Source: Hippea sp. KM1
GTDB lineage: Bacteria; Campylobacterota_A; Desulfurellia; Desulfurellales; Hippeaceae
Length of the DNA stretch: 64,000 bases
NCBI RefSeq assembly: GCF_000526195.1
Contig: NZ_JAFP01000001.1
Span: 1,622,001 to 1,686,000, forward strand
Reading direction: 5' to 3'
A program made the translations under genes and the position numbers. Positions 44,631 through 54,700 of this stretch are shown here, in pieces. The notes under the pieces were generated by a model. It saw only the letters and a program-made list of their open reading frames with translations. It was not told where the DNA came from and did no database searches. Positions within the stretch are counted from its first letter, which is position 1; each line of letters starts with the position of its first letter.

Positions 44631-45002
44631 TTATCCTTTAAACGGCAAAATCGTTATGGCAGCTAAAACTAAATAGAGTATGCCAACTACCCAGAAGAAG
44701 CCCTTCCAGAATACCCTCCAACCGGAGTGAACATAATCCTCAATATTCATGAAGATTCCGTTGATTCCGTGATAAAGGGCAAATACAACGAATGTCAAAT
44801 CAAACACCTTCCACAAAGGAGAGGCAAGTCTTGCAGCAACATGCTGATAATCTATGGGACCGCCAACAAAGTGCTCTATGAAGAAGTGTCCCAACAAAAG
44901 AACCAACAAAGCGACACCAGATACCCTCTGAAGCAACCAGCTTAGATCGCCACCCTTACCGCTTCCTTGATACCTATCTATGAAACCTCTCATGTACTCC
45001 AT
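44631..45002 (-). CDS. sdhD: Succinate dehydrogenase membrane anchor subunit (SdhD-like)
   Basis: 123 aa with three predicted helices (about 27-47, 62-85 and 95-118). [23 protein letters not shown] gives a haem-ligand-type His, and [16 protein letters not shown] gives a second His motif. It anchors the SdhAB head to the cytoplasmic membrane and helps form the quinone and haem sites. The ATG has GGAGG 8 bases upstream. It lies between sdhC and sdhA. Confidence 0.88.
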   Translation of the reverse strand: MEYMRGFIDRYQGSGKGGDLSWLLQRVSGVALLVLLLGHFFIEHFVGGPIDYQHVAARLASPLWKVFDLTFVVFALYHGINGIFMNIEDYVHSGWRVFWKGFFWVVGILYLVLAAITILPFKG

Positions 45003-45019
45003 TTATCAAACCTCCTTAA

Positions 45020-45397
45020 TTACAGCTTCATAAGCATAGGAATAGCGCCAGCTACAAACACGATGGCAAAGATTACCCAGAAAATCCATACATTACCCTG
45101 GTAATTCTCCCTCTCGGCAGCTCCAGCAAAGTTAACCAACACAACCCTTAAACCGTTAATAGCATGATACGAAGCAACAAGCCACAAACCAACCTCTAAC
45201 AGTTTGAATACAGGATTCTCCAAAGCTGCCATAGCCTTAGTGAAACCCTGAGGATTCTGAAGCGTTGAGATTACCCATTCATGCAAGAACAGATAAAGGA
45301 TCAACAAAAGACCGGTAATCCTGTGGAAAATCCAGGCCACAAAACCCTCATGCCACTTATAAGAAATATGATGTGGACGACCTCTATACCAATCCAT
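45020..45397 (-). CDS. sdhC: Succinate dehydrogenase cytochrome b subunit (SdhC-like)
   Basis: 125 aa from the chosen ATG. Three helices; FHRITGLLLILYLFLHEW and LLEVGLWLVASYHAINGLRVVLV carry the conserved His haem ligands and the S-x-H-x-x-N-G-x-R motif. The start is uncertain. ATG 45397 has AGGAGG only 3 bases upstream, while a TTG at 45445 would add 16 residues with no ribosome site before it; another AGGAGG at about 45439 matches no start at normal spacing. First gene of the sdh operon. Confidence 0.85.
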   Translation of the reverse strand: MDWYRGRPHHISYKWHEGFVAWIFHRITGLLLILYLFLHEWVISTLQNPQGFTKAMAALENPVFKLLEVGLWLVASYHAINGLRVVLVNFAGAAERENYQGNVWIFWVIFAIVFVAGAIPMLMKL

Positions 45398-45457
45398 AGC
45401 CCTCCTCGGCTGCACTCTTAGTGCAACCTCTGACCTCCTTTCCAAAAATTTTTTCTC

Positions 45458-45486
45458 TAAATATCACAAGCCTAACTATTTGTCAA
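45458..45486 (-). promoter_or_regulatory. Promoter of the sdhCDAB operon
   Basis: Minus strand TTGACA (45481-45486), a 17-base spacer and TATTTA (45458-45463). The predicted start is near 45451. Confidence 0.7.
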
Positions 45487-45495
45487 GACTTAGTA

Positions 45496-45538
45496 AAATT
45501 AAGGGACAGCTGCTAAAAATTAACACCAGCTGCCCCTT
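45496..45538 (-). terminator. Terminator after the mdh-fumarase genes
   Basis: A 12-bp stem with one mismatch (45501-45512 with 45527-45538, core CAGCTG) and a 14-base loop is followed on the minus strand by AATTTTA. It lies just before the sdh promoter. Confidence 0.65.
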
Positions 45539-45552
45539 TATGGCTTAATTAA

Positions 45553-46119
45553 TTAACCCACACTATATTTATTTGCCCACTCCTTCTTGGCCATCTCATA
45601 CAGGTCGTTGCCGTGTGCATCATAGCAGACAAACAGCGGCATATCCTCGACAACGAGCTTCCTTACAGCCTCAGGTCCAAGCTCAGGATATGCGATAATC
45701 TCTGCCTCCTTAACAGCGCTTCCAACAACAGCTGCCGCACCACCTATAGAGACAAAATAACAAGCCTTATACTGGATGCAGGCCTGCTTAACCTCATCGC
45801 TCATCTTACCCTTGCCGATCATGCCCTTCTGACCCAAGGAGATGAGCCTTGGTGCAAATGGATTCATCCTATAGCTGGTCGTTGGGCCGGCAGAACCTAT
45901 GGGTTTACCCGGTCTTGCAGGAGAAGGCCCAACATAGTAAATCACCTGGCCCTTTATATCAAAAGGCAGCTCTTTACCCTCATCCAAAGCCTTAACCATC
46001 CTCATGTGGGCGGCATCCCTTGCCGTATACAAAACACCAGATAGGTATACCTTATCACCGGCCTTTAACTGGATTATATCCTCATCGGTTAAAGGTGTCT
46101 TTAATCTATACTCTGCCAT
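45553..46119 (-). CDS. Class I fumarate hydratase, beta subunit (C-terminal type)
   Basis: 188 aa, the smaller subunit of the two-subunit [4Fe-4S] fumarase. Diagnostic stretches are LKAGDKVYLSGVLYTARDAAHMRM, YYVGPSPARPGKPIGSAGPTTSYRM and GGAAAVVGSAVKEAEI. With the alpha subunit upstream it hydrates fumarate to malate reversibly; oxygen sensitivity is expected for the class. 11 bases separate it from the alpha gene. It could in principle be an L(+)-tartrate dehydratase, but mdh and sdh neighbours favour fumarase. Confidence 0.92.
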   Translation of the reverse strand: MAEYRLKTPLTDEDIIQLKAGDKVYLSGVLYTARDAAHMRMVKALDEGKELPFDIKGQVIYYVGPSPARPGKPIGSAGPTTSYRMNPFAPRLISLGQKGMIGKGKMSDEVKQACIQYKACYFVSIGGAAAVVGSAVKEAEIIAYPELGPEAVRKLVVEDMPLFVCYDAHGNDLYEMAKKEWANKYSVG

Positions 46120-46130
46120 ACCTGACTCCT

Positions 46131-46979
46131 TTAAAGCTCTATTTCTTTGTGCCTGTTAACATGGCAAGCTATGTTGATACCCAAAGGCAGCGTGGCTATG
46201 TGGCAAGGCTCCATTTCGATATGAACACCTAAACAGGTGGTCAAACCGCCAAGACCGGCAGGACCTATACCGGAGTTGTTGACCTTCTCCAAGATCTCCT
46301 GCTCCATCTCGGCCAATACAGGATCATCGCTGGGCTTGCCCACCTTTCTCAATGTGGCATGCTTAGCCATTACTGCAGCCCTTTCAAAATCACCGCCTAT
46401 ACCCACACCCACTATAACCGGTGGGCATGGATTGGGCCCTGCCTGTATAACCCAATCGACAACGGTCTGGATTATTCCATCCCTTCCGTCGGCCGGTTTT
46501 AGCATCTGAACCTTACTCATAGACTCACTGCCGCCACCCTTGGCATCGAAGATGATCTTCACCTTGTTGCCAGGCACAACAAATGTGTGGATAACAGCCG
46601 GCAGGTTATTGCCGTAATTCTCCCTGGTGAGCGGATGGCAGGTGGACTTCCTCAAATATCCATCCTTATAAGCCCTTTCAACACCCTTGTTTATGGCATC
46701 AACAACATAGCCGTCTGTAAAATGGACATCCTGACCAACCTCTAAGAATATAACAGCCAAGCCTGTATCCTGACAGAGCGGAAACTCCTCCTTCGAGGAG
46801 ACCTCTATGTTCTGAAAGATCGTCTCAAGCACCTGTTTTGCCACAGGGGACTTTTCCTTCTCGTAAGCCTTCTTCTCAGCCTCCAAAACATCCTCAGGTA
46901 TATGATAGGCCGCCTCTAAGGCGAGCTTATAGACGGCCTCTTCAACATCCTTTACGCTTACATTTCTTACTTCAGCCAT
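46131..46979 (-). CDS. Class I fumarate hydratase, alpha subunit (N-terminal type)
   Basis: 282 aa carrying the [4Fe-4S] cluster. Cys ligands are in SKEEFPLCQDTGLAVIFLEVG, GPNPCPPVIVGVGIGGDFERA and LTTCLGVHIE; KGGGSESMSKV and LRKSTCHPLTRENYGNN are typical. It acts with the beta subunit. It is the second gene of mdh-fumA-fumB, 23 bases after mdh. Confidence 0.93.
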   Translation of the reverse strand: MAEVRNVSVKDVEEAVYKLALEAAYHIPEDVLEAEKKAYEKEKSPVAKQVLETIFQNIEVSSKEEFPLCQDTGLAVIFLEVGQDVHFTDGYVVDAINKGVERAYKDGYLRKSTCHPLTRENYGNNLPAVIHTFVVPGNKVKIIFDAKGGGSESMSKVQMLKPADGRDGIIQTVVDWVIQAGPNPCPPVIVGVGIGGDFERAAVMAKHATLRKVGKPSDDPVLAEMEQEILEKVNNSGIGPAGLGGLTTCLGVHIEMEPCHIATLPLGINIACHVNRHKEIEL

Positions 46980-47002
46980 TTTGGCTCCCTTTCGGTTTTA
47001 TT

Positions 47003-47953
47003 TTATAAGAGTTTGAGCTCTTCGATCCTGTTGCAGAGCTCTTTTACATGGTCAGCCGATGCCTTGAGTGCTGCAAGCTCCTCATCGTTGAGTTTAAGCT
47101 CAACGATCTCCTCAACACCGTTCTGACCCAATCTTGCTGGCAAGCCAACAAACAGATCAGGATCAAGACCGTATTTACCCTGGGTCTTTACAGCGCATGG
47201 CAATACATCCTTTGTATCCTTTACGATGGCCTCAACCATCTGAACAACTGCAGAAGCCGTTGCATAGAATGCAGAACCGGTCTTTAGGAGTGATACGATC
47301 TCGCCACCACCCTTTCTTGTTCTCTCAACAAGCCTGTCGATTGTCTCCTTATCAAAGATCTCAGTTATAGGCACACCCCTTACTGTGGAGTACCTTGTCA
47401 GAGGAACCATATCGTCGCCATGTCCGCCCAATGTCATAGCCTGAACAGCCTTCACGGAGCATTTGGCCTCCCAAGCGATGAACCTTGCAAACCTTGTTGA
47501 ATCCAGACAACCTGCCTGACCCATCAACTTATCGTCTGCAAATCCGCCGACCTTCTTAGCAGCATAAACCATAGCATCAAGAGGATTGGCAACAACGATA
47601 ACGATGGCATCTGGAGAGTACTTTGCAACATTAGCTGCAACCTCTTTCATTATCTTAACATTTGTCGTAAGAAGGTCATCCCTGCTCATGCCGGGCTTTC
47701 TTGGCATACCGGATGTAATGATAACGATGTCTGAGTTCTCTGTATCCTTGTAATCATTTGTTCCTATGATCTCTGTATCGAAACCCTCAATTGGTGCTGC
47801 TTCCATCTCATCCAATGCCTTACCCTGGGGCAAACCCTCAACGATGTCCAACAATACAACTGTTTTTGCAAGCTCCTTCTCAGCAATCCTCAGCATCGTG
47901 GTACCACCAACCTGGCCTGCACCTATAATACTAATCTTGGCGTTAGCTAACAT
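47003..47953 (-). CDS. mdh: Malate dehydrogenase (LDH-like)
   Basis: 316 aa. The Rossmann motif is SIIGAGQVGGTTMLRIAEKE with VVLLDIVEGLPQGKALDE. The substrate-specificity loop reads GMPRKPGMSRDDLL, with Arg at the malate-selective position. Catalytic elements are LDSTRFARFIAWE and MTLGGHGDDMVP (His). It belongs to the lactate-dehydrogenase-like MDH branch common in anaerobes. AGGAGG lies upstream, and a promoter is at 48008-48035. First gene of the mdh-fumarase operon. Confidence 0.96.
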   Translation of the reverse strand: MLANAKISIIGAGQVGGTTMLRIAEKELAKTVVLLDIVEGLPQGKALDEMEAAPIEGFDTEIIGTNDYKDTENSDIVIITSGMPRKPGMSRDDLLTTNVKIMKEVAANVAKYSPDAIVIVVANPLDAMVYAAKKVGGFADDKLMGQAGCLDSTRFARFIAWEAKCSVKAVQAMTLGGHGDDMVPLTRYSTVRGVPITEIFDKETIDRLVERTRKGGGEIVSLLKTGSAFYATASAVVQMVEAIVKDTKDVLPCAVKTQGKYGLDPDLFVGLPARLGQNGVEEIVELKLNDEELAALKASADHVKELCNRIEELKLL

Positions 47954-48007
47954 AACTCTACCTCCTAAAAGTTAATTTGTTTCTTGGTTCAATTTCAGCC
48001 GTCTAAT

Positions 48008-48035
48008 TGTATACTCAAACATATCTAAGTGTCAA
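48008..48035 (-). promoter_or_regulatory. Promoter of mdh-fumarase
   Basis: Minus strand TTGACA (48030-48035), 16 bases, TATACA (48008-48013). A leader of about 45 nt with AGGAGG follows. Confidence 0.65.
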
Positions 48036-48063
48036 TATTAAATCTTTATATAAACTTGGATAG

Positions 48064-49032
48064 TTAATTTAGAAAAATTACATTTAAAGAATCTTCAGGA
48101 AAACACAAAAAAGCTCTTCCCGACGCTATTGAGTTCAGATTGACATTTCTTAGGTTCAACTCAATACTCTTATCCCCCTTTTTAAAATCCAACAACACCA
48201 TAGCACCGCCATCGACAAATTCAAGCCTCCGTATTGTGCACTCAAAGCAATTCCTGTTCGACTTTGGCGAAAGTATAAGCTTAGATACATCAACAACAAC
48301 CCTTACACTGCCTGAATTGTTATAACCGTCAAGCCTAAGGTTTAGGCCCCAGATATTGAGAAAAACATCGCCCCCCTGCCTTTGGATATTGCCCGACAAC
48401 TCAATCCTGTCGCTATCCTTAACCCATTTTAAGACGCCCCTGTCTAAAAAACCGATCCTATCTGCCAAAAGCGCCGCCTCACTGCGGTTGTGGCTAACAA
48501 AGACGGTGGTTATACCGATCTCTTTCTGCAACCTCTTAAGCTCAAGCCTCATATCCTCTGCGGTCTTTCTATCCAGCTTACTAAACGGCTCATCCATCAA
48601 AAGCAGTCGTGGCCGAATGAGCAACACCCTCGCAAGGGCAATTCTTTGGGCCTCCCCACCGCTTAGCTGTCCTGGCTTTTTTTTCAATAGATGGCCTATC
48701 TTGAGCACCTCTATTATCTCATCAAGCCTCTGCCTATCAAAAACCCCCTTTAGTTTGGCTCCAAAAACGATATTCTCATAACAACTCATGTGCGGAAAAA
48801 GCAGAAGATCCTGAAACACATACCCGATATTGCGCATCTCTGGAGGGTGTTTTGTTATATCACATCCATCTAAAAGGATCCTGCCGCTATAGGGGACAAT
48901 ACCCGCAATGGCGTTTAAGAGAGTGGTCTTACCCGCCCCATTTGCCCCCATTAAAACAAACAACTCACCCCTTTTGACGGTCAGGTTTATACCGTTAAGG
49001 ATAAAATTGGAAACATTTACAAGCTCAAGCAT
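48064..49032 (-). CDS. Orphan ABC ATPase, molybdate/tungstate- or sulfate-type
   Basis: 322 aa. The nucleotide-binding domain has Walker A MGANGAGKTTLLNAI, Q-loop VFQDLLLFPHMSC, signature QLSGGEAQRIALARVL and Walker B LLLMDEPFSKLD. The C-terminal 100 residues (SNRNCFECTIRRLEFVDGGAMVLLDFKKGD) look like the TOBE regulatory domain of ModC/CysA/PotA ATPases. No permease or binding protein is next to it. Its start overlaps the end of the P3A ATPase gene by 8 bases. The substrate is uncertain; tungstate/molybdate is a guess from domain layout. Confidence 0.82.
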   Translation of the reverse strand: MLELVNVSNFILNGINLTVKRGELFVLMGANGAGKTTLLNAIAGIVPYSGRILLDGCDITKHPPEMRNIGYVFQDLLLFPHMSCYENIVFGAKLKGVFDRQRLDEIIEVLKIGHLLKKKPGQLSGGEAQRIALARVLLIRPRLLLMDEPFSKLDRKTAEDMRLELKRLQKEIGITTVFVSHNRSEAALLADRIGFLDRGVLKWVKDSDRIELSGNIQRQGGDVFLNIWGLNLRLDGYNNSGSVRVVVDVSKLILSPKSNRNCFECTIRRLEFVDGGAMVLLDFKKGDKSIELNLRNVNLNSIASGRAFLCFPEDSLNVIFLN

Positions 49033-51613
49033 AGCTGCTTTTCAGATGCCTTTTGTAATAGTTAAGAACGGCCATCTTGACAGCGTCGTTAAAAACAAAC
49101 CACACAAGGGCATAAACCCACATGGCTATGGCCCACCTCCACCCTATAGGCTCCATAAGACCAAACCCGTAAACGGCTATAATCGTGCCTGCAACCCTGC
49201 TTGAGAATGTTGCCAAAAACAGGGTCAAAGAGGGATAGGGTTTCTTGAAAAACCAATCGTTTATGCGTGTATTATAGATCGTGCCGTGGCCCGCTATGAC
49301 AAGCTTGGCAAAAAACAAGGATTGCACAAATCCTATCGACATGTGCATATACTTCATCAGAAAAACAAACAAGGCAAAGGAGGAAAGGACGCCCGCAAGG
49401 CCGAGCCAGCTTGATAAAACCAAAACCTCCCTCATATCCCACCTAACCGGCGTCTGGCTTATCTTTGTATTATCGTAAGCTATCGTCAGTATAGGTATGT
49501 CGTTAAGCAGGGCCAGGACAACTATCATTATGGCCGTAATCGGATAGAAGTTAAAAACCACGATAGAGAGGGTCATAAAGATGATAATCCTTATGGTCTC
49601 TGCAATCCTGAATGTGGCATAGCTCTTCATACGCTCAAAGATCACCCTTGCCTGGTTGATTGCATCCACAATAACCCTTATGCCGCTTGTCAAAAGCACT
49701 ATATCGGCAGCAGCCCTTGCCGCATCGGTGGCCCTGCTAACTGCGATGCCCACATCGGCCTTTTTAAGCGCCGGGGCGTCGTTCACACCATCCCCTGTCA
49801 TACCTACAATATGGTCGGCCTTCTGAAGCTCGTCTATCACAAAGTATTTATCCTCAGGATACACCTCGGCAAAGCCGTTTGCCTGCTCGATTATCCTTAT
49901 AATCTCAGACTCATGCCTTTTGACCACACCCCTGGCAAGCTCGCTATTTAGAAGCTCCTCCTTGACCTTTGAAACTATATCCTCAGCTATAGCGTTTATC
50001 TTAGACTCATCAATATCCGGCTTGAGTTTCTTTGTAAGTGTCTTTGTTATGATTTCGGCAAGCAGCAGATACTCCTCAATACCCTCACCCTTAAGCTCCC
50101 TTATATCCTCAATCCTATCGCCTATACCCAAAATAGAAGCTATGTATTTGGCTATAGCCCTATTATCACCGGTTATCATCTTGACATCAACACCCCTTGA
50201 TTTGGCCTCCTCTATAGCCTGCTTTGCATCCTCTTTGGGTGGATCATACAACGGTATAATACCAACAAGCCTAAATCTATCATCATTCTCGTTTTTGTAT
50301 GCAACACCCAAGCTTCTGAAGCCCTTGGATGCAAAATCCGCCACAACCCCCTCTATCCTTGCCAACTCGCTCTTTGAGAGATTGGAGAGTGATACAATAA
50401 CCTGCGGGGCACCCTTGGATACCACAACAACACCCCTTTTGGTCTTAAGCACGGCCTCTGTGCGCTTACTCACCGGGTCAAACGGCTTAAAGCCAACACA
50501 AGCAAACCCTTTAAGTCTATCCGTCAAACCATGGCTTTCTATGTACTCAAATATGGGGATCTCTATCGGGTCGTTATTCTCCTTCTTGCTTGCAAGTGCG
50601 GCATAAACCATCAAATCGTCAACAGAATAACCATCAACGACAAACGGATCGGCTATGGTCATCCTGTTTTTGGTAAGCGTCCCCGTCTTGTCCACGCATA
50701 GAACATCCATACCGGCAAGTTCCTCAATGGCCGCAAGCCTGCTTACAACGGCCTGTCTTTTTGCCAGGCTGACAGCCCCTATGGCCATCGTTACGGTAAG
50801 CACAGCCGGCATGGCAACCGGTATGGCCGATATGGTCAGAATCAAAGAGAAGGTCAAAAGATCCACAAACGACTCATGCCTCAAAACACCAACGGCCAGA
50901 ATGAAAATTATCATAACCACGGTAAGGGCTATCAAGAAATCGCCAACCCTTATAACCATCCTCTGGAAATGGCTCTTCTCCTCCTTCTGCGCCTTTGCAA
51001 CCAATCTGACCGTATTACCAAAATAGGTATCCTTGGCCGTGGCTATAACGACTCCCACCATCTCGCCCTGTTTTATAATGGAATTAGAATAGACAACATC
51101 ACCTGCCGACTTTTCAACGGGCAACGACTCACCCGTCAAAGCCGATTGATCCACAACAACAAAATCGCCACCGCCTGTAAGCTTTACATCGGCAGGCACA
51201 ATATCGCCTATCTTTAGCTTCACAACATCGCCTATCACTATATATTTGGCATCCAGGCTCATCCACTCACCATTCCTTAAAACCAACGCCTTCTTTGCAA
51301 GCTTCTGTTTTAGCACCTTTATGGCATTTAAGGCCTTGGATTCCTGATAGAAGTCAACAAAGGCATTAACAAGCAGCATGGTCATGATGATAAAAAAATC
51401 GCTCATCCTGCCAACAGACAAAGACAGGGCAGCCGCAGCCTCTATCATAAACGGTATAGGGCCAACAAACCGCTTTGTTATCCTCTTTATGGCAGACTCT
51501 TCTTTCTCCTCTATCTCGTTTGGGCCGTATTGTTTTAGTCTCTTTTCGGCCTCCTGCTGGCTCAAGCCATATTCTAAATCAAATTCTAACCTATCAGGAT
51601 CAACCTTAGCCAT
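49025..51613 (-). CDS. Plasma-membrane H+-exporting P-type ATPase (P3A)
   Basis: 862 aa. Actuator motif LTGES (160-163), helix-4 signature PVAMPAVL (265-272), phosphorylated Asp308 in CVDKTGTLT, KGAPQ in the nucleotide domain and GMTGDGVNDAPALKKADVGIAVS (from about 604) define a P-type ATPase. The PVAMPAVL motif and lack of metal-binding N-domains fit the P3A proton pumps of archaea, plants and fungi. A charged insert at about 510-575 (KTLTKKLKPDIDESKINAIA...) lies between the P-domain's GDR and ANGFAEVYPEDK segments, longer than I expect for the family. It would export H+ for pH or membrane-potential control. Confidence 0.92.
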   Translation of the reverse strand: MAKVDPDRLEFDLEYGLSQQEAEKRLKQYGPNEIEEKEESAIKRITKRFVGPIPFMIEAAAALSLSVGRMSDFFIIMTMLLVNAFVDFYQESKALNAIKVLKQKLAKKALVLRNGEWMSLDAKYIVIGDVVKLKIGDIVPADVKLTGGGDFVVVDQSALTGESLPVEKSAGDVVYSNSIIKQGEMVGVVIATAKDTYFGNTVRLVAKAQKEEKSHFQRMVIRVGDFLIALTVVMIIFILAVGVLRHESFVDLLTFSLILTISAIPVAMPAVLTVTMAIGAVSLAKRQAVVSRLAAIEELAGMDVLCVDKTGTLTKNRMTIADPFVVDGYSVDDLMVYAALASKKENNDPIEIPIFEYIESHGLTDRLKGFACVGFKPFDPVSKRTEAVLKTKRGVVVVSKGAPQVIVSLSNLSKSELARIEGVVADFASKGFRSLGVAYKNENDDRFRLVGIIPLYDPPKEDAKQAIEEAKSRGVDVKMITGDNRAIAKYIASILGIGDRIEDIRELKGEGIEEYLLLAEIITKTLTKKLKPDIDESKINAIAEDIVSKVKEELLNSELARGVVKRHESEIIRIIEQANGFAEVYPEDKYFVIDELQKADHIVGMTGDGVNDAPALKKADVGIAVSRATDAARAAADIVLLTSGIRVIVDAINQARVIFERMKSYATFRIAETIRIIIFMTLSIVVFNFYPITAIMIVVLALLNDIPILTIAYDNTKISQTPVRWDMREVLVLSSWLGLAGVLSSFALFVFLMKYMHMSIGFVQSLFFAKLVIAGHGTIYNTRINDWFFKKPYPSLTLFLATFSSRVAGTIIAVYGFGLMEPIGWRWAIAMWVYALVWFVFNDAVKMAVLNYYKRHLKSSYA

Positions 51614-51685
51614 AACCGCCTTCTTAGATTTCTAAAATATACTTAATTATAGCTCTGTTAGGGGGAAAATTCAATTGAATAGATA

Positions 51686-51707
51686 GGGGGCTAAGCCCCC
51701 CTTTTTT
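51686..51707 (+). terminator. G/C hairpin with T-run, plus-strand orientation
   Basis: GGGGGC (51686-51691), loop TAA and GCCCCC (51695-51700) are followed by CTTTTTT on the plus strand, overlapping the pyc stop. No plus-strand gene ends here. On the minus strand it sits just after pyc but is followed only by ATCTATT, so it may act as a weak or bidirectional terminator. Confidence 0.5.
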
Positions 51708-54700
51708 ATTTCAGTCTAACAATCAGATCGCCTGCCTCTATGGTGTCGCCCTCTGATAGATAGACCTTCTCGACAACACCATCGGTGGCGGCCTTTATCT
51801 TTGTCTCCATCTTCATGGCCTCTGTAATAACCACCACATCGTCCTTTTTAACCTTATTGTTCTCCTTGAAGTTTATCTTTACTATCTTGCCTGGCATCAT
51901 GGCGCATATATCCTTGGGATCGTCCAGATTGCCCTTTACATTGCTCTTTATAGCAGCAGCGATCTTGTTATCCTTGATCTTTACACTCCTGGCCTGCCCG
52001 TTAAGCTCAAAGAGCACCTTTCTGTATCCCCTCTTATCCGGCTCGGTCATACTGACATATTTAACAAACAGCGTCTTTCCCTCTTCAATCTCCACCTCGA
52101 TCTCTTCCTGCTTGTTAAGGGGATAGAAAAACGCCTTGGTGTCAAATATAGATGCATCGCCGTATTCGTTGACAAACTCCACATAATCGGTGAATACCTT
52201 GGGATAAAGGGCATAACTTAGAAGCTCCTCTTTTGTAAACTCCCTCTTGAATTTGGATTTTAGCTCCTCATGGGCCTTATCAAAATCGTAATCCCCAAGC
52301 AGCTTACCTGGCCTTTCCTTAATCGGCTTTTCACCCTTCAAAACGATCTTTGCGAGTTTCTCCGGGAATCCACCATAGGGTTGACCCAGCATACCCTTAA
52401 AGAAGCTGACCACCGAATCGGGGAACGATAGATTGTCTCCCTTTTTGTAAAGGTCCTCAGGCTCTAAGTTATTCTGAACCATAAACAGAGCCAGATCACC
52501 GACAACCTTAGACGATGGCGTAACCTTAATCAAATCACCCAGCATGTCGTTAACCTTCTTATACATCCTCTTTATGTCTTCCCATTTGTCTATAAGACCC
52601 AGGCTTTCAACCTGAACAATGAGGTTTGAGTATTGTCCACCCGGTATCTCATGCTCATAGATCTCAGCCGTTGGTGCCTTTAGGCCACTTTCAAAGGGGA
52701 AGTAATACTTTCTTACCTTCTCAAAGTAATTGGCAACCTTCTGGGCCGTATCCTTATCGATATCGGGCGCCTTATCTGTGGCCTCTAAGGCGGCAAGGAT
52801 GGAGTTTAGGCTGGGCTGGCTGGTTAGGCTGGCCATAGAACTCATAGCCAAATCAACTATGTCAGCACCGGCCTCTATAGCCATCAAGACGGCCGCTTCT
52901 CCGTTTCCACTGGTATCGTGCGTATGGAAATGCACAGGCAGGCCCGTTTCGGACTTTATAGCTTCAACCAAAACCTTTGCAGCGTAAGGCTTCACAAGTC
53001 CAGCCATATCCTTTATGGCTATAATGTCGGCGCCTGCATCCTTTAGCTGCCTGGCAAGGTCTATATAGTAATCAAGCGTATATTTCTTCCTGTTTTTGTC
53101 CAGTATGTCGCCTGTATAGCTGATGGCCGCCTCGCAGATCTTGCCGCATTTTTTGACCTCTTCCATAGCGGGCTTAAGCTGCTCAACCCAGTTGAAGCAG
53201 TCAAAGATCCTGAACACATCCATACCGTTTTCTGAGGCCACCCTGATAAACTCCCTGACCACATTGTCCGGATAATTGGTATAGCCCACGGCGTTTGATG
53301 CCCTCAAAAGCATTTGAAACAGTATGTTGGGTATCCTCTCCCTTAGCTTTCTCAACCTATCCCAGGGCGATTCCTTCAAAAATCTGTAAGCCACATCAAA
53401 GGTTGCACCACCCCACATCTCCAAAGAGAATAGGCCGTTTAGATGATAGGCATACAAATCGGCCACATTCAGCATGTCTATGGTTCTGACCCTGGTGGCC
53501 AACAAAGACTGATGGGCATCCCTGAAAGTGGTGTCGGTAATAAGCACCCTGTTTGTATCCCTTATGGCCTTCAAGATGCCCTCAACGCCTTCCTCTTCTA
53601 ATATATCCTTCCAGCCTTTAGGGATTGTTGCACCAAACCTCTCTCTATAGACGGGTATGGCAGGCAATACAACCTTATCGTCCACAACGGCATTGGATGG
53701 GTTATTTACTATGTTGTTTGCCAAAAACTTCAAAACCTTGGTGGCTCTATCTTTGCGTTTGGGGAACCTGTATAGCTCATCTGTCTTATCGACAAAGTTC
53801 ACATCGAAATCGCCGCTTAAGAAGTGTTTGTGTGTAATGACATTCTCCAAAAACTGTATATTGGTCTTTACGCCCCTTACCCTAAACTCCTTTAGCACCC
53901 TGTGCATCTTCTTGGCCGCATGCTCAAAGGTCAATGCCCATGTGGAAACCTTAACCAGCAAGGAATCGTAGTGAGGTGAGATCTTTGCGCCCGCATAGGC
54001 GCTTCCTGCATCCAGCCTCACGCCAAAACCGGCGGGGCTTCTGTAAACCTGAATCTCACCTGTATCGGGTGAGAAATTGTTTTGCGGGTCTTCTGTGGTT
54101 ATCCTGCACTGAATCGCATACCCCAACTTCTTTATGCTGCTTTGGGAATAGATCCCTATCTCCTTATCGCTCAACTTCCTCCCTTCAGCAATCAATATCT
54201 GGCTTTGAACCAGATCCACGCCCGTTATAAGCTCTGTAATCGTATGCTCCACCTGGATGCGCGGATTGACCTCCAAAAAGTAAAAATCCTTATCCTGAAC
54301 CAGAAACTCCACCGTGGCTGCGCTGGTTATGCCGGTCTCTGTTGCTATCTTGAGCGCTGCATCGTAAAGGTTCTCAAGCACATTGGTCGGAACAGAGGGT
54401 GAGGGCGCTATCTCGATCATCTTCTGGTGTCTTCTTTGAATGGAGCAGTTCCTCTCATATAAATGAACAACATTACCGTGGTTGTCGGCAAGTATCTGAA
54501 CCTCTATGTGCTTGGGAGTGGGCAGGTATTTCTCCATTATAACATCGTCCCTGCCGAAGGAGTTTAACGCCTCCCTCCTCAAGCTATCAAAGTTGTCCTC
54601 TATGTCCTTATCGTTAAAGGCTATCCTTATGCCCCTTCCACCGCCGCCTGCTGTGGCTTTAAGCATAACGGGATAGCCTATGGCCTTTGCAAGCTCCTTG

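Noticed and set aside
49920-50606. A 228-codon open frame on the plus strand inside the P-type ATPase gene
   Set aside because: It is antisense to a well-conserved region, is Ser/Leu/Ile-rich without domain features, and has no ribosome site. It is a reverse-complement artefact of codon bias.
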